64,000 nucleotides of DNA from Aeromicrobium sp. Sec7.5 (GCF_036867135.1 NZ_JBAJIJ010000001.1:2232001-2296000); one strand, 5' to 3'. Counted from the first letter of the stretch, positions 8,715-16,913 are shown. The notes: a model not told the origin generated them from the sequence alone. Translations and numbers: made by a program.

Positions 8715-10766
8715 CTCGCCGAACTCGTCGAGCTTGCGTCGTCCGACACCGCTGATGCGCAGCAGCGCGGGCCCGTCGGCGGGCTTGACCTCCGCGATCA
8801 GCTTCAGCGTGTTGTCGTTGAACACGACGTAGGCCGGCACCTTCCGGTCGGTGGCGACCTCGGTGCGCCATGTGCGCAGGCGCTCGTACAGCTCCTCGTC
8901 GTAGGTGACGGGGCAGTCGGCGCAGCGTCCGCGCTTGCGGTCGGCCGACGTCGCGAGCACCTGGCCGCACACCGGGCACGTGCGCACCTTGCGGTCGGCG
9001 CTACGACTGGCGCGGGCCGCATGACCGGCCGGCAGCAGCGGGTCGAGGAAGCGGGTGGGGTTGCGCTTGGTGCGGGCCGTGGCCGTGCGGGCCGTGGCCC
9101 AGGTCAGGTACAGGTGGCGCCTGGCGCGCGTGACGCCGACGTAGAACAGCCGGCGCTCCTCCTCGACGGCCTCAGGGGTCTGCGCGTGGATGATCGGCAG
9201 CATGCCCTCGTGCAGGCCCGTGCAGAACACGGCGTCCCACTCCAGGCCCTTCGCCGAGTGGAACGTGGCCAGGGTGACGCCGTCGGCCGTGGGGGCGTGC
9301 GCCGACTCCGCGCGTCGCTCGAGATCGGCGACCAGGGCGGACACGGTGGCCTGGGGGTCGGCCTCGACGAAGTCGGCCGCCATCGTGGTGAGCGCGTGCA
9401 GCGACTCCCACCGGTCGCGAGCGGCACCGGTGCCCTTGGGGGCCTCGTCGGGATGGCCCATCCCGGCCAGGACCGCGCGGACGTCGCCCATGAGGTCACC
9501 GGAGTCGGCCGCCGCCGCGGCGCCGCGCAGGAGCGTGACGGCCTGGCGCACCTCGGCCCGCTGGAAGAAGCCCTCGACACCTCGGAGCATGAACGGGACG
9601 CCGCGCGAGCCGAGCGCCTCCTCGAAGGCCTCCGACTGCGCGTTGATGCGGAACAGGACGGCGGCCTCGCGGTACGGGACCCCGCGACGGTTGAGCGCCA
9701 CGATCTCGTCGGCCACGGCCTCGGCCATCGAGGCCTCGTCGGCGTAGCCCGTGTAGTCGACCGGGTCACCGGCCGGGTTCTGCGGCTGGAGCGTGACGCC
9801 CGTGCGCTGCGACCCACTGAACACCGCGTTGGCCGCGGCCACGATCTGCGGCGACGACCGATAGTTGCGCACCAGCTCGACCCGGGTGGCGTCGTCGAAC
9901 CGGCCGGCGAAGGTGCGCAGGGCGGCCGGCGACGCCCCCGCGAACGTGTAGATGGTCTGGTACGGGTCGCCCACGACGCAGACGTCGGAGCGACCGCCGA
10001 GCCAGAGGTCGAGCAGCGTGGACTGCAATGGGTTGACGTCCTGGAACTCGTCGACCACGAACCAGCGGTACTGGCTCCGGACCTGAGCCGCGATGCGTTC
10101 GTCGGAGTCGAGCATCGAGGCGGTGAAGAGCAGGATGTCCTCGAAGTCGATGACCCGGCGCTCGCGCTTGATCTCCTCGTACGCCGCGTAGGTGGCCCCC
10201 ACGTCGCCCAGGTCGAGGTCGCCGACCACCCGGCCGGCCGCCCGGCCCGTGTAGTCGTGCGGCACGACGTTGCTGACCTTGGCCCACTCGATCTCGGAGG
10301 CGAGGTCACGGATGACGGCGTTGTCGCCGCGCAGCCCCACGCGGCGAGCGGCGCCGGCCACGAGGGCGAACTTGGAGCCGATGATCTCCGGCAGGTCGCC
10401 CCCGTAGAACTGCGGCCAGAAGTAGCGCAGCTGCCGCAACGCGGCCGAGTGGAACGTGCGGGCCTGCACGCCGGGCGCACCGAGCTGCGAGAGCCGGCCG
10501 CGCATCTCCCCCGCGGCCCGGGTGGTGAACGTGACCGCCAGGACCTCCTGCGGCTTGTAGACGCCGGTGTCGACGCCGTACGCGATGCGGTGCGTGATCG
10601 CCCGGGTCTTGCCCGTGCCTGCACCGGCGATGACGGCGACGGGACCCTTGAGGGCGACCGCGACCTCGCGCTGCTCGGGGTCGAGTGCGTCGAGCAGGGG
10701 GTGGGACGTCGTGCTGATGCGAGGCTCCTGGGAGGAATCAGATGCTGGGGGGCGTGGTTGACTCAA
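8682..10766 (-). CDS. uvrD2: ATP-dependent DNA helicase UvrD2
   Basis: A superfamily 1 helicase of about 694 residues. Motif I is GPVAVIAGAGTGKTRAITHR, motif II is VVDEFQDVNP, and GVTRARRHLYLTWA is the late helicase motif. After the helicase core comes a four-cysteine linker (CPVCG and CADC) and a C-terminal HRDC domain (ERLRTWRTEVATDRKVPAY), the combination that defines UvrD2 of actinobacteria. It acts in DNA repair and is essential in mycobacteria. The start is uncertain: in-frame candidates are TTG 10766 (used here), ATG 10793 and, closest to the M. tuberculosis N-terminus, a non-standard ATC at 10718 preceded by CAGGAG. It is divergent from the mycoredoxin gene. Confidence 0.85.
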   Translation of the reverse strand: MSQPRPPASDSSQEPRISTTSHPLLDALDPEQREVAVALKGPVAVIAGAGTGKTRAITHRIAYGVDTGVYKPQEVLAVTFTTRAAGEMRGRLSQLGAPGVQARTFHSAALRQLRYFWPQFYGGDLPEIIGSKFALVAGAARRVGLRGDNAVIRDLASEIEWAKVSNVVPHDYTGRAAGRVVGDLDLGDVGATYAAYEEIKRERRVIDFEDILLFTASMLDSDERIAAQVRSQYRWFVVDEFQDVNPLQSTLLDLWLGGRSDVCVVGDPYQTIYTFAGASPAALRTFAGRFDDATRVELVRNYRSSPQIVAAANAVFSGSQRTGVTLQPQNPAGDPVDYTGYADEASMAEAVADEIVALNRRGVPYREAAVLFRINAQSEAFEEALGSRGVPFMLRGVEGFFQRAEVRQAVTLLRGAAAAADSGDLMGDVRAVLAGMGHPDEAPKGTGAARDRWESLHALTTMAADFVEADPQATVSALVADLERRAESAHAPTADGVTLATFHSAKGLEWDAVFCTGLHEGMLPIIHAQTPEAVEEERRLFYVGVTRARRHLYLTWATARTATARTKRNPTRFLDPLLPAGHAARASRSADRKVRTCPVCGQVLATSADRKRGRCADCPVTYDEELYERLRTWRTEVATDRKVPAYVVFNDNTLKLIAEVKPADGPALLRISGVGRRKLDEFGESLLDIVGEAR

Positions 10767-10791
10767 GCGTAGAGGTCGAAGGAGACAGTCC

Positions 10792-11037
10792 ATGAGTGAG
10801 ACGTTCACGATGTACAGCACCCCGTGGTGCGGCTACTGCCACCGGCTCAAGGGCCAGCTCAAGCGCGAGGGCATCACGTTCGACGAGGTCGACATCGAGC
10901 AGGTCCCCGAGGCCGCGAAGCTCGTCGAGAAGGCCAACAACGGCAACCAGACGGTGCCGACCCTGGTCTTCGCCGACGGCAGCGCGCTGACCAACCCGTC
11001 GGTCGCCCAGGTCAAGGCCCAGCTGGCGCTCGCCTGA
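10792..11037 (+). CDS. mrx1: Mycoredoxin (Mrx1), glutaredoxin-like
   Basis: An 81-residue glutaredoxin-fold protein. The active site is PWCGYC (C13, C16) and the TVPTLVF segment supplies the cis-proline. Mycoredoxin reduces mixed disulfides between mycothiol and proteins, using mycothiol as reductant; this fits the mshB gene elsewhere in the window. GAAGGAG lies eight bases before ATG 10792, and a TTGACT sequence further upstream could be a -35 element. It is divergent from uvrD2, the same arrangement as Rv3198A/Rv3198c. CGYC rather than CPYC is common in this subfamily. Confidence 0.9.
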   Translation: MSETFTMYSTPWCGYCHRLKGQLKREGITFDEVDIEQVPEAAKLVEKANNGNQTVPTLVFADGSALTNPSVAQVKAQLALA

Positions 11038-11059
11038 GGGTCGCGGGCCCCGCTGGTCC

Positions 11060-11827
11060 TTAGCGCTCCTCGAGGGTCACGTCTCCGGAGTCGGTCTCGA
11101 TCGCGATGAACCCCTCGGAGCCGTCGCCGCCCGGCTCGAGGTCGGACTCGACGTCGCCGGAGTCGGCCACGGTGACCACGTCGTAGGTCACGTCGCCGGC
11201 CGGGACCACGACGTCGACGTCGCCGGAGTCGGTGGTGGTCTTGAGGCCGAGCGGCTGCTGCGCGAACGCGAGGTCGACGTCGCCGGAGCTCGTCGTGACG
11301 CCCAGGTCGACCATGACCAGGTCGCTGCCGGTGACGTCGCCCGAACCGGTGCGAATCGTCGCGACGCCGTCGATGCCGGCGAGGTCGACGTCCTGGCCGG
11401 AGGCCTGCAGCTCGAACTGCGCGCCGGCCGGCACGCCGATCGTGACGCTGCCCCCGCACCCCGGGATCAGCAGCGGCTGGCAGCTGGCCGTCAGCAGGAT
11501 GTCGCCGCCGGTCTGCTCGGTCTCGTAGTCGGTGCCGAGCCAGCCGCCGACGACCTCGGCGTCGACCGTGATGTCGTCGGCGGACGCCGGGACCACGCGG
11601 ACGTCGAGGTTCTCGACGACGAACCGCAACGGTTGCGTCGGATCGGCCGTGAAGGTCTCGGCCGTCGTCTCGGTGGTGCGCGTGAGGCGACCGACGCCCA
11701 GGACGAGACCGACGACCAGCAGCACCACGACCGCCGTGGCGGCCACCGTGATGAGCGTGCGCGACAGCGGCGACCGCGGGTCGGTCAGGTCGTCGATCTC
11801 GGGCTCGACCGGGTCGAACGTGCTCAC
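11060..11827 (-). CDS. DUF4097 beta-strand repeat membrane protein
   Basis: A 255-residue protein with a short cytoplasmic N-terminus, one membrane helix (about residues 24-46, LITVAATAVVVLLVVGLVLG) and an extracytoplasmic repeat region. Six near-repeats of S-G-D-V (GSGDVTG, SSGDVDLAF, DSGDVDVVV, DSGDVESDL, DSGDVTLEE and the variant SGQDVDL) give the regular strand pattern of DUF4097 adhesin-like solenoids. The GTG start overlaps the glpD stop by four bases, so it is co-transcribed with glpD. No role in glycerol use is evident. DUF4097 proteins often sit near envelope-stress genes; function unknown. Confidence 0.8.
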   Translation of the reverse strand: MSTFDPVEPEIDDLTDPRSPLSRTLITVAATAVVVLLVVGLVLGVGRLTRTTETTAETFTADPTQPLRFVVENLDVRVVPASADDITVDAEVVGGWLGTDYETEQTGGDILLTASCQPLLIPGCGGSVTIGVPAGAQFELQASGQDVDLAGIDGVATIRTGSGDVTGSDLVMVDLGVTTSSGDVDLAFAQQPLGLKTTTDSGDVDVVVPAGDVTYDVVTVADSGDVESDLEPGGDGSEGFIAIETDSGDVTLEER

Positions 11828-13656
11828 GCCGAGCCCTCAGGACCCGCGACCTGGGGCTCCGAGCGGACCTCGGGCGTCGGTGCCTTCGAGCGTCGGGACA
11901 CCTTCTCGGGCCGCTCCGTCTTCTCGGCCGCGGTCACCTGGACCGGAACGACGTCCGGCGCACCCATCCGGGCGGCATCTGCGGTCTCGTCGTCGGGCAT
12001 CGTCTGGCTCTCGCGCTCGGCCTCGACCCGCTTCAGGTAGTGCTCGACCTCACGGCTGCGCTGCGACTTGCTCCACCCCAACGTGCGCCCCATGAGATCG
12101 GCGACCTCGACCGCGACGTCGGTGCCCCGGTCGAAGGTCTCGAAGGAGATCCGGGTGCGCCGCGCAATCATGTCGTCCAGGTGGCGGGCGCCCTCGTGCG
12201 TCGTGCCGTACACGACCTCGGCGCGCAGGTAGTCGTCGGCGCCACCGAGGGGATCGCCGAGGTCGGGGTACTTCCGCACGAGGTCCAGCAGCTCGAGCGT
12301 CAACGATCCGTAGCGGTCGAGCAGGTGCTCGATGCGCCCGACGCTGAGGCCCGAGGAGCCGGCGAGCTGGTGCCGCTGGTTCCACATCGCCTCGTACCCG
12401 TCGGCGCCGAGCAGCGGGACGTCCTCGGTGCACGACGGCGGCACCTTGCGGTCCAGGTCGGCGCTCATGGCGTGCACCGCCGCGTCGATCGCGTCCTTGG
12501 CCATGATCCGGTACGTCGTGTACTTGCCGCCCGCGATGACCACGAGGCCCTGGGTGCTGGTGGAGACGGCGTGCTCGCGCGACAGCTTGCTCGTGGCGTC
12601 GGACTCCCCCGCCAGCAGCGGCCGGAGGCCCGCGAAGACACCCTCGACGTCATCGTGCGTGAGCGGCTCGACGAGCACGGCGTTGACGTGGTCGAGCAGG
12701 TAGTCGATGTCGCTGCGGCTGGCGGCCGGATGGTCCTTGCTGAGCGACCAGTCGGTGTCGGTCGTGCCGATCATCCAGTGGCGTCCCCACGGGATGACGA
12801 ACAGGACCGACGTCTCGGTCCGCAGGATCAGGCCGGACTCGCCGCGGATCCGGTCACGGGGGACGACGAGGTGGATGCCCTTCGACGCGCGGACGTGGAA
12901 CTGCCCGCGCTCGCCCGCGAACGACTGCGTCTCATCGGTCCAGACGCCCGTGGCGTTGACGACCTGACGCGCGCGGACGTCGATCTGATGGCCCGTCTCG
13001 AGGTCGGCGACGCGGGCGCCGACGACGCGGCCGCCCTCACGCAGCAGGTCGACCACGCGCGCCCGCGTGGCGACGTGCGCGCCGTAGGCCGCCGCGGTGC
13101 GGGCGATCATCATGGTGTGGCGGGCGTCGTCGACCTGCCCGTCGTAGTAGTGCAGCGCACCGACCAGCGCGTCCTTGCGGAGCGCCGGCATGATCCTGCG
13201 CGCCCCCCGACGGGTCAGGTGCGTGTGGTGCGGGACGCCGCGCGACCGCCCCGACAGGCGCGCCATCGTGTCGTACAGCAGGACGCCGGAGCCGGCGTAG
13301 AAGCGCTCCCACACGCGGTGCGTGAGCGGGTAGAGGAACGGCACCGGCTTCACGAGGTGGGGGGCGAGCTTCTCGATCAGCAGGCTGCGCTCGGCCAGGG
13401 CCTCCGCGACCAGGCGGAAGTCGAGCATCTCGAGGTACCGGAGGCCGCCGTGGATCAGCTTGCTCGAGCGACTCGACGTGCCCGATGCGAAGTCGCGCGC
13501 CTCGACCAGTCCCACCGAGAGACCGCGGGTGGCCGCGTCGAGCGCGGCGCCCGTGCCCACGACCCCGCCACCGATCACCAGCACGTCGAGGTGCTGGGTG
13601 CCCATCGCGTCGAGCGAGGCCTGGCGGAGACGGGGAGACAGCGCTACCGATCGCAT
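11824..13656 (-). CDS. glpD: Aerobic glycerol-3-phosphate dehydrogenase GlpD
   Basis: A 610-residue flavoprotein that oxidises glycerol-3-phosphate to dihydroxyacetone phosphate and passes electrons to quinone at the membrane. DVLVIGGGVVGTGAALDAAT is the FAD-binding fold near the N-terminus, and SRSSKLIHGGLRYL is the conserved glycerol-3-phosphate dehydrogenase signature. Catalytic-domain motifs include GTTDTDW and AGGKYTTYR. The last 65 or so residues (from about 545) are a charged, proline-rich tail not usual for the family. It follows glpK on the same strand with a 39-bp gap, so glpK-glpD-DUF4097 is one likely unit. No glpF facilitator is in view. Confidence 0.94.
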   Translation of the reverse strand: MRSVALSPRLRQASLDAMGTQHLDVLVIGGGVVGTGAALDAATRGLSVGLVEARDFASGTSSRSSKLIHGGLRYLEMLDFRLVAEALAERSLLIEKLAPHLVKPVPFLYPLTHRVWERFYAGSGVLLYDTMARLSGRSRGVPHHTHLTRRGARRIMPALRKDALVGALHYYDGQVDDARHTMMIARTAAAYGAHVATRARVVDLLREGGRVVGARVADLETGHQIDVRARQVVNATGVWTDETQSFAGERGQFHVRASKGIHLVVPRDRIRGESGLILRTETSVLFVIPWGRHWMIGTTDTDWSLSKDHPAASRSDIDYLLDHVNAVLVEPLTHDDVEGVFAGLRPLLAGESDATSKLSREHAVSTSTQGLVVIAGGKYTTYRIMAKDAIDAAVHAMSADLDRKVPPSCTEDVPLLGADGYEAMWNQRHQLAGSSGLSVGRIEHLLDRYGSLTLELLDLVRKYPDLGDPLGGADDYLRAEVVYGTTHEGARHLDDMIARRTRISFETFDRGTDVAVEVADLMGRTLGWSKSQRSREVEHYLKRVEAERESQTMPDDETADAARMGAPDVVPVQVTAAEKTERPEKVSRRSKAPTPEVRSEPQVAGPEGSA

Positions 13657-13695
13657 GGCCCCCAGTCAATCAGGCTCCGGCCGTGCCCACACCCG

Positions 13696-15216
13696 CTAGA
13701 CCCAGCCGTGGGTGCGCTCGACGGCCTTGGTCCACTGCGCGTGCGACGACTCCCGCTGACCGTCGTCCCACTGCGGGGACCACTGCTTGCTCTCCTGCCA
13801 GTTGTCGACGAGCTCCTCGCAGCTCGTCCAGAAGCCCACGGCGAGCCCGGCCGCGTAGGCCGCGCCGAGCGCCGTGGTCTCCGTCACGACGGGGCGGCTG
13901 ACCTCGACACCGAGCACGTCGGCCTGGATCTGCATGCAGAGGTCGTTGGCCGTGACGCCCCCGTCGACCCGCAGGATCGAGAGCTCGAGGCCCGCGTCGA
14001 CGACCATCGCGTCGACGACGTCCTTGCTCTGGAAGCAGATGGCCTCGAGTGCGGCGCGGGCGATGTGGGCCTTGGTGTTGAACCGCGAGAGGCCCACGAT
14101 CGCGCCCCGCGCGTCGGGCCGCCAGTGCGGCGCGAAGAGCCCCGAGAACGCCGGCACGAAGCACACCCCGCCCGTGTCCTCGACGCTCGCGGCGAGCGTC
14201 TCGGTCTCGGCGGCGTCGTCGATGATGCCGAGCTGGTCGCGCAGCCACTGCACGGCCGATCCCGTGACCGCGATCGATCCCTCCAGCGCGTAGACCGGCG
14301 CCTCGCCCCCCAGCTGGTAGCCGAGGGTCGTGAGGAGCCCGTGGCTCGAGCGCACGATCTCGGTGCCGGTGTTGAGCACCAGGAAGTTGCCGGTGCCGTA
14401 GGTGTTCTTGAGCTCCCCCGGCTTGAAGCAGGCCTGCCCGACGAGGGCGGCGTGCTGGTCGCCGAGGTCGCCCGCGAGCCTGACCTCGCCGCCGAACGGA
14501 CCGTCAGGGAGCGTCGTGCCGTAGACCTCCGAGGACGACCGGATCTCGGGCAGCATCGAGCTCGGGACGCCGAAGACGTCGCGCAGCTCGTCGTCCCAGG
14601 CCAGCGTCTCGAGGTCCATCAGCATCGTGCGGCTGGCGTTCGTGACGTCGATCAGGTGCTGGCCGCCGTCGGGACCGCCCGTGAGCCACCACAGCAGCCA
14701 GGTGTCGATCGTGCCGAAGATCGCGTGGCCGGCCTCGGCGTCCTCGCGCACGCCGTCGACGTTCGCGAGGATCCAGGCGATCTTGCCGCCGGCGAAGTAC
14801 GCCGCGGGCGGCAGGCCGGACCGGTGCCGGATCAGGTCGCCATGCTTCTCGTCCGCCTCGGCGGCGATCTCGGCCGTGCGGGTGTCCTGCCAGACGATCG
14901 CGTTCGTGTAGGCCTTGCCGGTGCGGCGGTCCCACACGACCGTGGTCTCACGCTGGTTGGTGACGCCCACGGCCACCAGGTCGTCGTGGGTGAGGTCGGC
15001 GCCCGCGAGCGTCTCGCGGATGCACAGCTCGGTGTTGCGCCAGATCTCGGCGGGATCGTGCTCGACCCACCCGGCACGCGGCAGGATCTGCTCGTGCTCG
15101 ACCTGGTGCCGCGCCACCTCGGCGCCGGCGTGGTCGAACACCATGAAGCGTGTACTGGTGGTGCCCTGGTCGATCGCTCCGACGTACCGGGCTCGGTCGG
15201 AGGAGGCCTGCGTCAT
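13696..15216 (-). CDS. glpK: Glycerol kinase GlpK
   Basis: A 506-residue FGGY-family kinase that phosphorylates glycerol with ATP. The N-terminal phosphate loop is [26 protein letters not shown] and [14 protein letters not shown] are family hallmarks, and [18 protein letters not shown] is the second FGGY signature. Length is normal. It is followed by glpD, giving a two-step route into glycolysis. TAGGCT lies six bases before ATG 15216, indicating a leaderless start and its own promoter. No operator for a glycerol regulator is obvious. Confidence 0.95.
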   Translation of the reverse strand: MTQASSDRARYVGAIDQGTTSTRFMVFDHAGAEVARHQVEHEQILPRAGWVEHDPAEIWRNTELCIRETLAGADLTHDDLVAVGVTNQRETTVVWDRRTGKAYTNAIVWQDTRTAEIAAEADEKHGDLIRHRSGLPPAAYFAGGKIAWILANVDGVREDAEAGHAIFGTIDTWLLWWLTGGPDGGQHLIDVTNASRTMLMDLETLAWDDELRDVFGVPSSMLPEIRSSSEVYGTTLPDGPFGGEVRLAGDLGDQHAALVGQACFKPGELKNTYGTGNFLVLNTGTEIVRSSHGLLTTLGYQLGGEAPVYALEGSIAVTGSAVQWLRDQLGIIDDAAETETLAASVEDTGGVCFVPAFSGLFAPHWRPDARGAIVGLSRFNTKAHIARAALEAICFQSKDVVDAMVVDAGLELSILRVDGGVTANDLCMQIQADVLGVEVSRPVVTETTALGAAYAAGLAVGFWTSCEELVDNWQESKQWSPQWDDGQRESSHAQWTKAVERTHGWV

Positions 15217-15222
15217 GGGGGC

Positions 15223-15228
15223 AGCCTA
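15223..15228 (-). promoter_or_regulatory. -10 element TAGGCT, leaderless start of glpK
   Basis: TAGGCT on the minus strand is six bases before ATG 15216, with no Shine-Dalgarno sequence between. Confidence 0.6.
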
Positions 15229-15258
15229 GTGACGCAGGCCACCTTCCGGCAGCAGGAT

Positions 15259-16107
15259 TCAGCTCACGGCGCGGAGCGTCTCGACCAGCGGCGTGGTCGG
15301 GCGACCGATCAGGGTCGCGAGGGTGCCCGGCGTGGCGGCCAGGTGGCCCTCGGCGATGTGGCCGTCGGTCGCGACCACGAAGTGGACCGACCCCTCGTCG
15401 AGGCCCGCGCCCGTGAGGATCTCGGCGTGCTTGGCCGCGTCGACGTCCAGCACCGACACGTCCTGGTCGATGACCTCGCCGATCGCGGCGGCCAGCTCGG
15501 CCTGCGTCCAGGCGACGTCGCCCGACAGCTCGTAGACCCGCTCCGGCGAGTCCGACGTGACCACGACGGCGGCAGCCGCGGCGAAGTCGTCGCGTGACGC
15601 GCTGGCGACCCGGCCGTCGCCGGCGCTCGTCACGACCGCACCGGAGGCGCGCGCCGCGTCGATGCTGGGCGCGTAGTTCTCGTGGTACCAACCGTTGCGC
15701 AGCAGGCTGTGGGCCAGGCCGGAGTCGGCGAGCAGCGTCTCGGTCTCGACGTGCTCGGGGGCGACCAGAAGCGGCGAGCCGTCGGCGTGCAGGACGCTCG
15801 TGTAGGCGATGAACGAGACACCGGCGGCCTGGGCGGCCTCGATCACGTTGCCGTGCTGCACGGCGCGCTGGCCGATCTCGTTGCCCGAGACGAGCACGAC
15901 CTTGTCGACGCCCGCGAACGCAGCGGTGAGGGCGGGCACGTCGGTGTAGGTGGCGACGCGGATCTCGACGCCCTGCTCGGCGAGCGGGGCGGCCTTGGCC
16001 TCGTCGCGCACGACCGCGACGAGCTCGGACGCGGGGACGCGCTCGAGCAGCTGGGCGACGATGCGGCGGCCGAGCTGGCCGGTGGCTCCGGTGACGGCGA
16101 TGGTCAT
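15259..16107 (-). CDS. qorB: NAD(P)H:quinone oxidoreductase, NmrA-type (QorB-like)
   Basis: A 282-residue atypical short-chain dehydrogenase. AVTGATGQLGRRIVAQLL is the nucleotide-binding loop and FIAYTSVLHADGSPL and LRNGWYHENY are typical of the QorB/YtfG group, which reduces quinones with NADPH. The pairing with a divergent HxlR-type regulator matches the E. coli ytfG-ytfH and Corynebacterium qor2-qorR arrangements, suggesting induction by thiol or quinone stress. AGGAG lies six bases before ATG 16107. Cytoplasmic. Confidence 0.85.
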   Translation of the reverse strand: MTIAVTGATGQLGRRIVAQLLERVPASELVAVVRDEAKAAPLAEQGVEIRVATYTDVPALTAAFAGVDKVVLVSGNEIGQRAVQHGNVIEAAQAAGVSFIAYTSVLHADGSPLLVAPEHVETETLLADSGLAHSLLRNGWYHENYAPSIDAARASGAVVTSAGDGRVASASRDDFAAAAAVVVTSDSPERVYELSGDVAWTQAELAAAIGEVIDQDVSVLDVDAAKHAEILTGAGLDEGSVHFVVATDGHIAEGHLAATPGTLATLIGRPTTPLVETLRAVS

Positions 16108-16135
16108 GGGGTGCTCCTGAGGTTGGGGGGTTTAC

Positions 16136-16164
16136 TACTTTCCAGACGTTAGCACTTACTTTCC
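16136..16164. promoter_or_regulatory. Candidate HxlR/QorR operator: direct repeats of TACTTTCC
   Basis: TACTTTCC occurs at 16136-16143 and 16157-16164, exactly 21 bp apart (two helical turns), in the divergent gap between qorB and its HxlR regulator. A second pair, TAGCACT, lies at 16150-16156 and 16167-16173. The placement over the likely qorB promoter (TAACGT at 16146-16151, minus strand) suits repression. Confidence 0.5.
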
Positions 16165-16207
16165 AATAGCACTACCCATGGGTTAGCATGACGCCAGGAG
16201 GTCGACC

Positions 16208-16546
16208 ATGAGCGCACCCGACTACGACGTGTTCGCGACGCAGTGCCCGTCCCGCGAGACGCTCGAGCTCGTCACGAGCCGCTGGGGCACGCTGACCCTC
16301 GCCGCCCTGAGCGACGTCGAGAGCGCCCGGTTCGGGGAGCTGCGCCGCCGGATCGACGGCATCAGCGACAAGATGCTGTCGCAGACCCTCAAGCAGCTGC
16401 AGGCCGGCGGACTCGTCTCGCGCGCCGAGCACGACACGCTCGCCCAGCACGTCGACTACGCCCTGACCGACCCCGGCCGCACCGTGGCCGCCTCGGTCAT
16501 CGCGTTGGTGCAGTCGGTCTACCGCGTGCAGCCCACGCTCGCCTGA
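16208..16546 (+). CDS. HxlR-family transcriptional regulator (QorR-like)
   Basis: A 112-residue winged-helix regulator of the HxlR/DUF24 family. The N-terminal cysteine C13 in ATQCPSRETLELV is the redox-sensing residue of QorR/HypR-type members, followed by the HTH region SRWGTLTLAALSD and FGELRRRIDGISDKMLSQTL. It is divergent from a quinone reductase and probably controls both genes, releasing DNA on oxidation of the cysteine. AGGAGG stands six bases before ATG 16208. The redox mechanism is inferred from the family. Confidence 0.88.
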   Translation: MSAPDYDVFATQCPSRETLELVTSRWGTLTLAALSDVESARFGELRRRIDGISDKMLSQTLKQLQAGGLVSRAEHDTLAQHVDYALTDPGRTVAASVIALVQSVYRVQPTLA

Positions 16547-16557
16547 CCCGCGGGGGT

Positions 16558-16633
16558 GGGGCGGTGAGTTAGCCACCTTTCGGACCCCTCCCGGGGGTGG
16601 GCCAGGTGCGTTGGGTGGAACACTCACCGCCCC
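16558..16633. repeat. 76-bp imperfect palindromic element between convergent genes
   Basis: The ends GGGGCGGTGAGT (16558-16569) and ACTCACCGCCCC (16622-16633) are perfect inverted 12-mers. Inside, CCACC (16573-16577) and GGTGG (16614-16618) can extend the stem, and CCCCTCCCGGGGG forms a central hairpin. It lies between the HxlR gene and the convergent Nramp-like fragment. It could be a REP/MITE-type repeat or a bidirectional terminator; copies elsewhere in the genome cannot be checked here. Confidence 0.55.
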
Positions 16634-16648
16634 CCGAGCCGCGGGCCC

Positions 16649-16891
16649 TCAGAACACGCCGGTGACGGCCTTGGAGAGCTCGTTCGCGCCGACCCCGAGC
16701 AGCGCGATCTTGAACAAGGTCCCGAGCACGACCGCCCACAGCAGCGCGTAGCCGAACTTCGCACCGGCCGTGAGCGTCGCGACGAGGTCGCCGGCACCCA
16801 CTCCCGTGCCGGCCACCACCAGGCCGGGCCCGATGAGCCGCCACCGCGCCTTGACCTCGCCCGTCCCCTGCTCTCCCCCGTGATTCGTCAT
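16649..16891 (-). CDS. Short Nramp-like membrane protein (N-terminal fragment of a divalent metal transporter)
   Basis: An 80-residue protein whose residues 16-60 (RWRLIGPGLVVAGTGVGAGD, LVATLTAGAKFGYALLW, AVVLGTLFKI) match the first two helices of Nramp/MntH proton-coupled metal transporters, normally 400 or more residues long. After FKI the family sequence stops; the last 18 residues (ALLGVGANELSKAVTGVF) are unrelated and end at a TGA. It may be a decayed transporter or a retained mini-protein: TACGGT lies exactly six bases before ATG 16891, so the promoter looks intact. A complete transporter would need several hundred more residues, and these are absent downstream. Confidence 0.55.
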   Translation of the reverse strand: MTNHGGEQGTGEVKARWRLIGPGLVVAGTGVGAGDLVATLTAGAKFGYALLWAVVLGTLFKIALLGVGANELSKAVTGVF

Positions 16892-16897
16892 CGATCC

Positions 16898-16903
16898 ACC
16901 GTA
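16898..16903 (-). promoter_or_regulatory. -10 element TACGGT, leaderless start of Nramp-like fragment
   Basis: TACGGT on the minus strand, six bases before ATG 16891. It overlaps by two bases the -10 element of the divergent oxidoreductase gene (16902-16907). Confidence 0.55.
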
Positions 16904-16907
16904 GGTT
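16902..16907 (+). promoter_or_regulatory. -10 element TAGGTT, leaderless start of FAD oxidoreductase
   Basis: TAGGTT is six bases before GTG 16914, which selects that codon over GTG 16908. It shares bases with the opposing hexamer at 16898-16903. Confidence 0.55.
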
Positions 16908-16913
16908 GTGACC

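Noticed and set aside
12040..15597. 1,185-residue open frame on the plus strand opposite glpD and glpK
   Set aside because: Long antisense frames are common at this GC content; the minus strand encodes complete GlpD and GlpK with all motifs.
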